From NCBI GenBank assembly GCA_041494275.1, contig JBGQAM010000010.1:1-34005 (forward strand): DNA of 34,005 nt. The letters are read 5' to 3'. Positions 22,919 through 30,917 of the stretch are shown piece after piece. The notes under the pieces were generated by a model. It saw only the letters and a list, made by a program, of their open reading frames with translations, was not told the origin of the DNA and did no database searches. Positions within the stretch are counted from its first letter, which is position 1, and each line of letters opens with the position of its first letter. Source of the stretch: COMBO-56-21 sp041494275 (GTDB lineage Archaea; Thermoplasmatota; Thermoplasmata; UBA10834). The position numbers and the translations under genes were made by a program.

Positions 22919-23434
22919 TCATCTGTTGTTCACATAGTCCTTGAAGCGTGTAGCTGAGTTTGCTATCAGTATGAGCCCGGGCACGGCGAAGAAGAACGCA
23001 GGGCTGAAAATCGCAGCAGCTGAGCCCAGGACGGCGATCGGGAACCACTTGCGCATCAGGGCGGCGAAGCCACCTATCACTCCTACGATACTGCACGAGA
23101 AGGACATCACAAGAACCGGGTTGTCCGAGAAGGTGCCGTAGCCGCCATTCGAGTAGATTGTCAGAAGCAGCGCCATGCCCATAATCCCTGCCAACAAGGT
23201 TAGGATCGCGCCCGTCAACAGATGGCCCTCGGTCCCGCGCTTGGGCTTTCCCCTGTAGTCGTGTCCACAGTACATGCATAGGAACGCGTCCCAGCCGATG
23301 GGCCGGCCGCACTCGATGCAATTCCTAGACCTCGTATCAGCTGGTCCTGCAGGAGGAACCGCCATGGGCCTGCCGCAGAAGCCGCAGAATCTAATTCCTT
23401 CAGGGTTCACTGCTCCGCAACCTTCGCACTTCAT
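22919..23434 (-). CDS. Double zinc-ribbon membrane protein
   Basis: A 171-residue protein with two N-terminal zinc ribbons, Cys3/Cys6/Cys17/Cys20 (CEGCGAVNPEGIRFCGFCG) and Cys39/Cys42/Cys53/Cys56 (CIECGRPI...CMYCGHDY), joined by a Pro/Ala linker, followed by three hydrophobic helices (about residues 72-94, 106-126 and 133-158). The zinc ribbons should face the cytoplasm. Such zinc-ribbon/transmembrane proteins are abundant in archaea, usually without known function. The ATG at 23434 has GAGGGAAAGG upstream. It is divergent from the second clostripain gene and sits upstream of the anchored protein gene, with which it may form a small operon. Confidence 0.85.
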   Translation of the reverse strand: MKCEGCGAVNPEGIRFCGFCGRPMAVPPAGPADTRSRNCIECGRPIGWDAFLCMYCGHDYRGKPKRGTEGHLLTGAILTLLAGIMGMALLLTIYSNGGYGTFSDNPVLVMSFSCSIVGVIGGFAALMRKWFPIAVLGSAAAIFSPAFFFAVPGLILIANSATRFKDYVNNR

Positions 23435-23540
23435 CGCCTTTCCCTCTGCATCCAGAAAGTCGTTTCTACCCTATCTGTCTTCCCCTCGTGAGTGTGCAAG
23501 GATCTGGCGACAAACAACTCGACCGTATTGATGAATAGAG

Positions 23541-23548
23541 AAATATAG
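23541..23548 (+). promoter_or_regulatory. TATA-like box for the second clostripain gene
   Basis: AAATATAG lies about 43 bases before the ATG at 23587. A start near 23570 would place the GGAGGAG site (23572-23578) at the very 5' end of the transcript. Confidence 0.4.
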
Positions 23549-23586
23549 CGCAAGTGCCCGTACGCGGGCGGGGAGGAGTACTGGCT

Positions 23587-24876
23587 ATGACTGCTAGAAT
23601 CAGGTCAGTGAGCATTGTGGTTTTTTTGAGTGTGATATTGACGGCATTCGCAGTTCCAGCAATCAGGGGATATGCTGCGACTAGTGACACATGGACCGTC
23701 TTGGTGTATCTTGACGGTGACAACAACCTTGATCCAGACTCGGTGAGCGACGTGGCGGAGATGCAGATGGTCGGCTCCACGGACAAGGTCAGCGTCCTCG
23801 TGTTGTGGGATAGGTACAGCGAGCCGGCCTACTTGTATGAAGTGACAAAAGACGGCGTGAAGCCTGTCGGCGTGGACGATTTCTTGGTCGACGGGAAGAA
23901 GGCCTACGGTCAGGAGGTCAGCATGGCGGATTGGCATGTGCTCGAGGCCTTCGTGGACTACGGCAAGGCGATGTACCCCGCGGACCATTTCATGCTTGAC
24001 CTCTGGGACCACGGGAACGCCTTCGGGTATACGTGCTGGGACGATCACGCTGCTCCGGAGTGGCAGACTCCTGCGAGCGCCATTAGCCTGGATGAGGTCG
24101 GAAAGGCTCTCGAGGGATTCGGCAACCTGGACATCCTGACCTACGACGGTTGCACGATCGGGATGGTTGAAATCGCTTACGACCTGACACTGATCCCTTC
24201 AGAGATGGGCGTCAAGATTGGCTACTTAGTCGCGAGTGAAGAGTACATCCCGAACAGTGGCTACGCGTACAACCACGTGCTCGAGCAGATGAACACGATG
24301 ACAGACAGGTCTGCTGGAGCGGTCGCCAGGATGCTCGCTGATGAGTATGCCGAATGCTACAGTCCCAAAGGACAGGCCAAGGGAAGCTCCACAGTCGGTT
24401 TGTCGGTGATAGATCTCTCGAAGATCGGAGCCGTCGCCGCTCCGCTGAAGGCTCTGACAACCATACTGCAGAAGGGGCTCAGCGATGATTCCGCTGCCTA
24501 CAAGGGACTCGTAGGCGCGGCCAGAGGAAAGGCGAATCTCGGGTGGTCTCTGAACGGCTGGGACAAGCGCGTCGATATGGGCACTTTCCTATTGACGATG
24601 TCAAAGCTCGCTCAAGACCAGGAAGTGAAGACTCTTGCGAAGACGGCGTTCGACTTGCTCACAGCCGCTGTCTATGTCGCGAACACGCCTGCGTTGCAGT
24701 CACAGTCCGCCTATGGGCTCGGCGTGTGGTTCCCGACATCCTACCGATCTCTGGGGAACGCCAACAATGGCGGCTTCTGGACGCTCAGCGAGTACTCACT
24801 CGTGTTCGCGTTTTCGGAAGATGTGGGCTGGATGAAACTGCTCTATGCCTACTGGGGAAGGTCCCCGACAACGTAA
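23587..24876 (+). CDS. Secreted clostripain-family (C11) cysteine protease, copy 2
   Basis: A 429-residue C11 peptidase with a signal peptide (residues 8-30, with Ala-rich cleavage near GYAAT). The catalytic pair is His142 in LWDHGNAFG and Cys189 in TYDGCTIGMVE, a closer match to the typical family motif than copy 1. The WTVLVYLDGDNNLD segment (36-49) opens the domain. It shares layout with the protease at 10935-12158, with which it looks distantly paralogous. It should act outside the cell on protein substrates with basic residues, by family precedent. GGAGGAG eight bases before the ATG at 23587 fixes the start. It ends before a hairpin and T-rich stretch at 24901-24948. Confidence 0.93.
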   Translation: MTARIRSVSIVVFLSVILTAFAVPAIRGYAATSDTWTVLVYLDGDNNLDPDSVSDVAEMQMVGSTDKVSVLVLWDRYSEPAYLYEVTKDGVKPVGVDDFLVDGKKAYGQEVSMADWHVLEAFVDYGKAMYPADHFMLDLWDHGNAFGYTCWDDHAAPEWQTPASAISLDEVGKALEGFGNLDILTYDGCTIGMVEIAYDLTLIPSEMGVKIGYLVASEEYIPNSGYAYNHVLEQMNTMTDRSAGAVARMLADEYAECYSPKGQAKGSSTVGLSVIDLSKIGAVAAPLKALTTILQKGLSDDSAAYKGLVGAARGKANLGWSLNGWDKRVDMGTFLLTMSKLAQDQEVKTLAKTAFDLLTAAVYVANTPALQSQSAYGLGVWFPTSYRSLGNANNGGFWTLSEYSLVFAFSEDVGWMKLLYAYWGRSPTT

Positions 24877-24900
24877 TGGATGCTAGTCCGAGCGGCCAAC

Positions 24901-24948
24901 GGGGTCTGGGGCAAGCCCCCAACCCCTCTTCTTTCAATTTCGATTTTC
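24901..24948. terminator. GC-rich hairpin followed by a T-rich stretch, between convergent genes
   Basis: GGGGTCTGGGGC and GCCCCCAACCCC pair with two mismatches around a tiny loop (24901-24926), followed by a T-rich stretch to 24948. It lies 25 bases after the clostripain stop and 48 bases beyond the end of the convergent MttB gene. It can end transcription from the plus strand. Archaeal termination depends mainly on the T-run, so the role of the hairpin is uncertain. Confidence 0.45.
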
Positions 24949-24995
24949 CATAGGTGAAGCCAGGGCAAGGATCGAGGCATGGCCTCCGCTCGATC

Positions 24996-26420
24996 TCACT
25001 TCCGTTCGATGAGATGCTTCTCGAAATTCCTGATGATGTCGTTTCCCTGCTGAACGATTGATCGATCCAACTGGGGGACTTCGTGTTCTTTCAGGAGCCT
25101 CAGTGCTGTCTGCTTCGCCTCCGCAACCATCGATCTCGAAAGCGTCGCCTCGAACTTGCCTTTGATCGGGTCTCTTTGGATGATCTCCTTCCTGAAGTTC
25201 CTCGCTGTGTGCACGTTCGTGAGGAAGGTGTTCCCGTGGCCGACCTGCCTGATGACGTCGAGGGCGGCCGTATTCTTGCTGATCTCGAACGTGGTCATCT
25301 GCTTCCGGACATTCTCCCAGACGTACGCGTCGATGACCTCCTGCTCCAGCGCCATCCCCTTTGCGTTGTCCAGCGCGCCGATGCCGCCCATCAAGTCGGT
25401 GCCGGACATGGTGCTGAGAGCGATCCCCATTGCCTCGCTGAAGGTGTGCGGAATTCCGGGCTCCTCCGAATCGTTAAGTCCCCAGTCGCCTACCATGCAC
25501 GGGAGCCCGTATCTCTTAGCCATCTGCGCCAACCCAGCTGCTATCAATGGTTGGTTCACGCTCTCATAGTTGATCATGCCAGTCATCATGTTGACGGGTG
25601 TGGACGATGAGCAGTATACCGTGCGGGCCCCCTTGCTCGCCGCCTGGCCGATGACGAGGCTTGCGAGGTTCTCAGAATTCGCGTTGACGAGCGTGCCGGC
25701 CATTGTCACAGGCGCAGTCCCGCCTGAAAGGGACATAGACATCGTTGTCACGGGCACCCCAGCTTTGGCGAACTCGACGAGCGCCTCTACCGCGTCGCGC
25801 TCGAACATCTGGGGAGCGACGGAACAGTGTATCACTGTGAAGTGTGGCCTCCTCTTGAGTTCCTCTTCGCTACCGGCGATGAGCGCCCCTAGTTCAATCT
25901 GCTTCTTGGCGTCCTCTGCGTTGAATATCTCGACGCCTTGAACATGCTTTGTCGTGTTCTGCAGTGCGGTCCAAAGCTCGTGCAACCCGTGAGTAAGTGG
26001 ATTCACCTCGGTCGCCGTCAGTGATGTCTGGATATAGTCCGCACCTGTAAGTGCGTCTGCCAACTTCACGAGATCCGCAATATCCTTGACTGTCGAATCG
26101 CGCTTCTTTCCTGTATTGATGTCGACTATGAATGTTCCGAGGCCCGAAGTGCCGACATACGGCCACGAGCTGACAGGAATTCGCAGGTTGTGCTTCGGAT
26201 CCCTGCCATGAAGCGTCATTTCCTTCGGAACGGTCTTGAGTGCCTCTCGGACGATTCTCTCCGGGATCTTCGCTATCTGAGCTTTGTGATCCACATCTGC
26301 TCCCGCCTTCTCCAGAAGATTCAGAACACTCTCGCTCTTGACCTTGACGCCGAAGGTCTCAAGACATTCCATGCTCTGCTGGTCGATCAGATCTTCCTCG
26401 CCCTTGTCCAAGAACTTCAA
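24996..26420 (-). CDS. MttB/trimethylamine methyltransferase superfamily protein, pyrrolysine-free
   Basis: A 474-residue TIM-barrel corrinoid-type methyltransferase homologue. Recognisable family stretches are GTSGLGTFIVD near 90-100, MSMSLSGGTAPVTMAGTL near 227-244, and YGLPCMVGDWGLNDSEEPGIP (near 304-324) followed by EAMGIALSTMSGTDLMGGIGALDN. In methanogen MttB this region holds the catalytic pyrrolysine, read from an in-frame TAG; here the frame has sense codons only. Pyl-free relatives demethylate glycine betaine, proline betaine or carnitine-like quaternary amines and pass the methyl group to a corrinoid protein. No corrinoid protein or activase is encoded in the window. TTG at 26420 is the only plausible start, yet the nearest good ribosome site (GAGGAGG) is 20 bases away, so expression may be unusual. 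Confidence 0.9.
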   Translation of the reverse strand: MKFLDKGEEDLIDQQSMECLETFGVKVKSESVLNLLEKAGADVDHKAQIAKIPERIVREALKTVPKEMTLHGRDPKHNLRIPVSSWPYVGTSGLGTFIVDINTGKKRDSTVKDIADLVKLADALTGADYIQTSLTATEVNPLTHGLHELWTALQNTTKHVQGVEIFNAEDAKKQIELGALIAGSEEELKRRPHFTVIHCSVAPQMFERDAVEALVEFAKAGVPVTTMSMSLSGGTAPVTMAGTLVNANSENLASLVIGQAASKGARTVYCSSSTPVNMMTGMINYESVNQPLIAAGLAQMAKRYGLPCMVGDWGLNDSEEPGIPHTFSEAMGIALSTMSGTDLMGGIGALDNAKGMALEQEVIDAYVWENVRKQMTTFEISKNTAALDVIRQVGHGNTFLTNVHTARNFRKEIIQRDPIKGKFEATLSRSMVAEAKQTALRLLKEHEVPQLDRSIVQQGNDIIRNFEKHLIERK

Positions 26421-26446
26421 CCGTGCGACAGCCGTACGAACACCTC

Positions 26447-26463
26447 CTCAGCTTTCTGCTGAG
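26447..26463 (-). promoter_or_regulatory. Small hairpin touching the ribosome site of the MttB-family gene
   Basis: CTCAGC (26447-26452) and GCTGAG (26458-26463) form a perfect 6-bp stem with a 5-base loop just upstream of the MttB-family start. In the mRNA one arm overlaps the first bases of GAGGAGG, so folding could affect ribosome access. The stem is short and its role is speculative. Confidence 0.3.
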
Positions 26464-26565
26464 CTTGTCGGCACCCCGAGGCGGAGGAATATGAAAAGGA
26501 TTTCCCTCGCAGATGGCGCATGGGGGGCGGTGAATCTCGCTTTCTAGCGCTTCTAGCCAGAAAAG

Positions 26566-26573
26566 GATTATTA
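26566..26573 (+). promoter_or_regulatory. TATA-like box for the class III aminotransferase gene
   Basis: GATTATTA, in GGATTATTATC, lies about 30 bases before the GTG at 26600, giving a predicted transcription start close to that codon. This supports GTG 26600 as a nearly leaderless start rather than the ATG at 26615, whose GGAGGA is directly adjacent and too close to work as a ribosome site. Confidence 0.45.
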
Positions 26574-26599
26574 TCACGACTAGCATCCGAAGTCTGAGC

Positions 26600-27970
26600 G
26601 TGTCCTTGGGAGGAATGCATATCCGGAAGATCGAGCGTGCAAGAATAGAAAGTCTGCTCGTCAGAGAAGAGAGGCAGTTCGCTAAGGAGCACCCTCGGTC
26701 AAGGGAGCTCTTCAAGCAGGCTCAATCAGTCCTTGTTGCGGGCGTGCCCATGAACTGGATGATCAGATGGGCCGGCTCGTTTCCGATTTTCGTCGAGGAA
26801 GGACATGGGGCGCGCGTGACCGATGTGGACGGCCACGAATACCTGGATCTGTGCCTTGGGGACACGGGTTCGATGTTCGGACACTCTCCGAAAGCGGTCG
26901 TGGACGCAGTGCGGGAGCAAGTGGGCAAAGGAATCACGATGATGCTCCCGACTATAGACTCGATATGGGTCGGCAAGGAGCTGGGTCGGCGGTTCGGCCT
27001 GCCCTTCTGGCAGATCGTGATGACCGCGACGGACGCGAACAGGTATTGCATCAGGTTGGCGCGTATGGCTACGCGGAGAAAGAAGATACTCGTCATGAGT
27101 GGGTGCTACCACGGAAGCGTGGACGAAGCGCTCGTCTCTCTGGAGAAAGGGAAGGTTGTACCTAGGAGCGGCAACACAGGTGCGCCTGTGGATCCCTCAC
27201 TTACGACGAAGGCGGTCGAGTTCAATGACGTCAAGGCCCTGGAGAAGGCTCTGAGGCCAGAAGATGTTGCTTGCGTGTTAGCGGAGCCAGCGATGACGAA
27301 CCATGGGATAATCCTTCCCGACGAGGGATATCATGATGAGCTTAGAGAGCTCACGCGGAAACATAGTACGCTGCTCGTGATTGACGAGACTCACACGCTA
27401 TGCTGCGGCACCGGGGGCTACACGAAGGAACACGGCTTGGAGCCGGACGTGATCACGATAGGGAAGCCTATCGCCGGTGGCGTGCCAGTCGCAGCCTATG
27501 GCATCAGCCAGCGGGTGAACGATATGGTCATCGATCGGATCCTCGATGACGAGGATGAGAGCGGGATCGGTGGAACGCTTTCTGGGAACGCCCTCGCTGT
27601 TGCGGCCATGAGGGCAACATTGCAGAAGGTCTACACGGAAGCCAATTTCGAGAAGATGATGCCCGTCGCCGAGAGGTTCGCCGGGGGGATTGACGATGCC
27701 ATCAAGGCCTCCCAATTGCCTTGGCAGGCCACTAGGCTCGGAATCAGGATAGAGTACAGTTTCATGCCGAGACCCCCTCGGGACGCGGCCGAGGTGGATG
27801 CGCACAAGGACCCTGAACTAGAGAAGCTGATGCACTTGATGGCACTCAATCGAGGCATCCTGCTCACTCCCTTCCACAACATGGCGTTGATATCGCCCTA
27901 TACAACTAAGAAGGATGTCGACCTCCACACTAGGGTATTCCAGGAGTCCGTGTCCGAGCTTATTCGTTGA
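26600..27970 (+). CDS. Class III (omega-type) PLP aminotransferase
   Basis: A 456-residue fold-type I PLP enzyme of the class III aminotransferase family, related to glutamate-1-semialdehyde aminomutase and omega-amino-acid aminotransferases. The PLP lysine is Lys289 in ITIGKPIAGGVP, the aspartate pairing with the pyridine nitrogen lies in LVIDETHTL, and GCYHG precedes the large domain's second half. Near residue 150 the usual Gly-Ser-Glu-Ala-Asn phosphate-binding motif is replaced by TATDANRYCIRLAR, a variant seen in a separate subgroup. It is divergent from the MttB-family gene, with only 179 bases between, so both may be controlled together. Substrate is unknown; an amino acid with a distal or methylated amine would suit the neighbour. 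Confidence 0.9.
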   Translation: MSLGGMHIRKIERARIESLLVREERQFAKEHPRSRELFKQAQSVLVAGVPMNWMIRWAGSFPIFVEEGHGARVTDVDGHEYLDLCLGDTGSMFGHSPKAVVDAVREQVGKGITMMLPTIDSIWVGKELGRRFGLPFWQIVMTATDANRYCIRLARMATRRKKILVMSGCYHGSVDEALVSLEKGKVVPRSGNTGAPVDPSLTTKAVEFNDVKALEKALRPEDVACVLAEPAMTNHGIILPDEGYHDELRELTRKHSTLLVIDETHTLCCGTGGYTKEHGLEPDVITIGKPIAGGVPVAAYGISQRVNDMVIDRILDDEDESGIGGTLSGNALAVAAMRATLQKVYTEANFEKMMPVAERFAGGIDDAIKASQLPWQATRLGIRIEYSFMPRPPRDAAEVDAHKDPELEKLMHLMALNRGILLTPFHNMALISPYTTKKDVDLHTRVFQESVSELIR

Positions 27971-28067
27971 GCATGGCACGATCCGGAACGTCTGGCTGCC
28001 GCTAGCTGTCGATTCTCGCCCGTTCCTGAGGCCTGCGGGGATGGTGTGTTGACCAGACGTCCAGTGT

Positions 28068-29213
28068 CTAGCGCCCGGTCCACACGGGAGCTGTCCAGGC
28101 AGTGACGCCGGGGACGCCGTCCAAGTTGGATGCTGTCGTCACGCGCAAGTAGTAGTAGTGTGCGCTGTCCGAAGTGAGCGTGGTCGTCCATTCGACGGTT
28201 GCGCTGTTGAAGCTCTTGCTCGCAACGACCTTTCCGCCGTCGGATACTATCTCGACAAGCTTGATTGCGTCCGCTCTACCATCAGAATCCGAGATCTGCA
28301 TCGACGCGGTGTAGGATCCGTCGGCCGCGGACAGGTTCGAGCCCATGACCGCCCCATCAAGAGTGTAGTAGATACGCAGGTTCTTATCGAGCGTCGCGTA
28401 GCCCCGGGAGGCACTCATGGCAGCGTACAGGTTCTCCGGTGTGAGGCTTTCTGCAAGCAGCACGGTCCTCATTTCGGAGCCGGCGATCCAGTCGGCATAG
28501 TGAGTGTCCGAATTCGCGGAGGGCATCAGATGCCAGCCAGCATCCAACGCCATGACGTAGCTGTCCTCGTAGTACATATCGTTGTACGCCTCGATAATGC
28601 CCATGCCAATGTCCCTGGTCGGAGTGTAGTAGCCGAAGTCCATGAAGTTGTCGCTGACATAGAGTGGGTGGTTGAATTGGCCTATCGCGCCTGGAGTCTG
28701 AGCAAGCCAGTCGTAGAAGTTGGACAGTCTGTCGAATTTGTATCCTTCGGGCTCCGCAGGAGGAACATCCGCGTTGTAGACATTGATCTCCCCGCAATGC
28801 CCGAGCAAATACGCCTCGTAACCTGCCATCGCCACGAACTTCTTGGACGTGTAGAAGTCGGCAGCGGCCTGCTCGTCTTTCCACTGCGCCGAATCCATGA
28901 CCCATGCCTCGTAGTCGTGCCAGATCGCCCAGTGGTCGGTAACGGCCATGAAGTCAGCACCTGCAGCGATGGCCGCCTTGTAGGCGTCCCACGGAGTGCT
29001 GGCTTCGTAGGCATCCGAGTACCCGGTGTGGGTGTGCAGATCTCCGAAGTACAGATTGTACGTGGTCACTGGTTTCCTTGGCTCCGGCCCGGAAGCGACG
29101 TTGGTTGCGAAGAATGGCGCAACTAGAACAACGAGCGCTACCATGCTCAGAATCGTCAATAGTCTCCCCTGGTTCAAGTGTGCTCCCCCGTCCCCGAATA
29201 TCCGTACTGACAT
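28068..29213 (-). CDS. Secreted PHP-domain metallohydrolase (CehA/McbA or DUF3604-like)
   Basis: A 381-residue protein with an N-terminal signal segment (about residues 17-40) and a PHP domain. Metal-binding motifs are LHTHTGYSD (His60, His62, Asp67), VTDHW (Asp93-His94), GHCGEINVY, FNHPLYV, and ANSDTHYADW in the C-terminal part. The final 100 residues are a beta-rich domain with repeats of polar residues. CehA/McbA-type PHP proteins hydrolyse esters, phosphodiesters or carbamates; this one should act outside the cell. The ATG at 29213 sits about 28 bases after a CTTAAG TATA-like element (leaderless). A TTG at 29177 with GGGGGAG before it is the alternative and would shorten the signal. Confidence 0.85.
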   Translation of the reverse strand: MSVRIFGDGGAHLNQGRLLTILSMVALVVLVAPFFATNVASGPEPRKPVTTYNLYFGDLHTHTGYSDAYEASTPWDAYKAAIAAGADFMAVTDHWAIWHDYEAWVMDSAQWKDEQAAADFYTSKKFVAMAGYEAYLLGHCGEINVYNADVPPAEPEGYKFDRLSNFYDWLAQTPGAIGQFNHPLYVSDNFMDFGYYTPTRDIGMGIIEAYNDMYYEDSYVMALDAGWHLMPSANSDTHYADWIAGSEMRTVLLAESLTPENLYAAMSASRGYATLDKNLRIYYTLDGAVMGSNLSAADGSYTASMQISDSDGRADAIKLVEIVSDGGKVVASKSFNSATVEWTTTLTSDSAHYYYLRVTTASNLDGVPGVTAWTAPVWTGR

Positions 29214-29237
29214 AAACCATTTCTCGCTGACAAAAAC

Positions 29238-29243
29238 CTTAAG
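29238..29243. promoter_or_regulatory. Palindromic CTTAAG TATA-like element serving two divergent genes
   Basis: In AAAACCTTAAGCTC the palindrome CTTAAG lies about 28 bases before the minus-strand ATG at 29213 and about 39 bases before the plus-strand ATG at 29280. A TATA element of this kind could be read in both directions, so that the PHP hydrolase and the small membrane protein share one promoter. The flanking T-run is better on the minus side, so that direction is likely stronger. Confidence 0.4.
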
Positions 29244-29279
29244 CTCAACCCGCAATACAATGCAGAGGATGGCGGTAGA

Positions 29280-29654
29280 ATGAGCAGTTCGCGGCGCAGC
29301 GGTTACGAAAGCTTGTCGGTTGGATTCCTCATCATAGCCTTTGCGATCTCCATCGCAGTCGCTTGGGCGCTCGACGATTGGATATTGGTGATTCCCGTTT
29401 TCCTGCTTGAGGCCGGCGTGTTCTATGCGGTCCTCGGTGTCTACATGCGGCAGAGGGAGCAGGATCCCAAAGCTGCTAGCAGCTCCTCCTACACGATATT
29501 CTGGGGTGGAACAATAGCATTGGTGGGAGCCATATGGTTGCTGAACAGACAATACCCCGGCAACGTCCCGCTGCTGATCGTGTTGTTCCTGGTTTGGGTC
29601 GGACTCTTTGCCATCGTTCTGGCGCTTCCGCGACTTCGAAAGAGTGGCGGTTGA
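29280..29654 (+). CDS. Small membrane protein with four helices, function unknown
   Basis: A 124-residue integral membrane protein with four hydrophobic stretches: about residues 14-31, 36-56, 72-88 and 96-116. It has a short basic N-terminus (SSSRRSGYES) and a basic C-terminal end (RLRKSGG). The loop between helices 2 and 3 contains YMRQREQDPKAA, facing the cytoplasm. No family is recognised. The ATG at 29280 has GGCGGTAGA in front, a weak ribosome site. It is divergent from the PHP hydrolase gene and convergent with the class I aminotransferase. Confidence 0.8.
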   Translation: MSSSRRSGYESLSVGFLIIAFAISIAVAWALDDWILVIPVFLLEAGVFYAVLGVYMRQREQDPKAASSSSYTIFWGGTIALVGAIWLLNRQYPGNVPLLIVLFLVWVGLFAIVLALPRLRKSGG

Positions 29655-29716
29655 ATAGAGAGGCTATACTACTTCGACAATTGGAACGGGTCTGAGTCGA
29701 TTCCAAGATGCGATAG

Positions 29717-30847
29717 CTACCTCTTCTTGCCTGCCTTGAGCTCCCGCAGGAGCTCGTCTATCCTGTTCAAACCTGCGAGCAGGTAGTCCTTCGGCGGTCC
29801 TGTCCCGATCCGTATGTAGCCGTCCATCCCGAAGTGGTCCCCGGGCACGATGAGGACGGATTTCTGCTTCCTCAAGCGCTCGGCGAGGTCCATCGAGTTG
29901 ATCTTCATGTTGTACCTAATGTAGCAGATCGCGCCCGCGGTCGGCGGCACGTGCGAGAACAGGGACGCATGGTCGTCCATCCAGTCCCGGACGATCGGGT
30001 AGTTCTTCTGGAGGATTGATCGTGTGCGCGAAAAAATCCTTTCCCGCATCTTCGGCTCAAGGGCGAGCTGCGCGAGGCGATCGGAAAGCTTCGAGGGCGT
30101 CAATGTCAGGTAGTCGTGGTGGGGCTTGATCTCCTCGATCATCTTCGGCGGCCCGACTAGCCATCCGATCCGCAAGCCGGGCATTCCGTACGCCTTGCTG
30201 AGGCCGTTCGTGATCAGAGTCTTCTCATAGTGCCCCCATAGTGATTCGGTCCGCGGGCCTTCTCGTTCGGCACCCAAGTACACCTCGTCGGATAGAAGCC
30301 ACGCACCCGAGTCCTTCGCGGCGTCGATCAGCGCTTCGCGCTGATTCCTGCCCATGACCGAGCCCGTTGGGTTGTTCGGGTTGCAGACCTGGATAGCCTT
30401 CGTCTTCTTTGTCACAAGCTTCTTGATGTCCTCTGGGTCGAACTGCCAGTTCAGATACTCACGGAGCTTGAGTGGCTTGATGTTCGCGCCCCAGGTCTTG
30501 GCGAGTCCATAGGTCTGCATGTAGTTGGGGACCATGATGACGACCTCGTCACTCTTCTCGAACAGATGCCACGCGGCCACGAAGTTCGCTTCGGAGGAGC
30601 CGTTCATCACGAAGATGTGCTCGGGGGTCGCGCCCTTGTACATGGCTGCGATCTCCGACCTGAGCGCCGGTGTGCCGTCCGCTTGGGGATAGCCCAGAGG
30701 GGTCTCCAGGAATTCCTTCATCGCTTTCTGGCTCCCTAGGAGCTCGCTCAACTTGAGGGCGTGGACGCCGCTCTCCGACAGCTCGTAGTCGACCAAGCGC
30801 TCGTATTTGGACTGCCACCGTTCCATCTCGAATAGTTCGACCTTCAA
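29717..30847 (-). CDS. Class I/II PLP aminotransferase
   Basis: A 376-residue fold-type I aminotransferase. The PLP lysine is Lys218 in TNGLSKAYGMPGLRIGW, Asn159 in NPNNPTG contacts the cofactor, Asp187 and Tyr190 in LSDEVYLG hold the pyridine ring and phosphate side, and the substrate carboxylate Arg is in GYIRIGTG near the C-terminus. The layout is that of aspartate or alanine aminotransferases and of MalY-type enzymes; the substrate is open. The start is TTG at 30847, with GGTGG six bases upstream. The ornithine-cyclodeaminase-family gene lies 70 bases upstream on the same strand, so the pair likely forms an operon for amino-acid breakdown. Confidence 0.92.
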   Translation of the reverse strand: MKVELFEMERWQSKYERLVDYELSESGVHALKLSELLGSQKAMKEFLETPLGYPQADGTPALRSEIAAMYKGATPEHIFVMNGSSEANFVAAWHLFEKSDEVVIMVPNYMQTYGLAKTWGANIKPLKLREYLNWQFDPEDIKKLVTKKTKAIQVCNPNNPTGSVMGRNQREALIDAAKDSGAWLLSDEVYLGAEREGPRTESLWGHYEKTLITNGLSKAYGMPGLRIGWLVGPPKMIEEIKPHHDYLTLTPSKLSDRLAQLALEPKMRERIFSRTRSILQKNYPIVRDWMDDHASLFSHVPPTAGAICYIRYNMKINSMDLAERLRKQKSVLIVPGDHFGMDGYIRIGTGPPKDYLLAGLNRIDELLRELKAGKKR

Positions 30848-30917
30848 AATTCCACCGATGTGGCGGCATATGCACTCAAACGAAAAAGGTTTGTGCCATC
30901 CGGCGTGATGTCAGCAA

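Noticed and set aside
24996..26420. Pyrrolysine-containing MttB
   Set aside because: The reading frame runs through the usual pyrrolysine region with sense codons only and no TAG, so the gene cannot be the pyrrolysine type.
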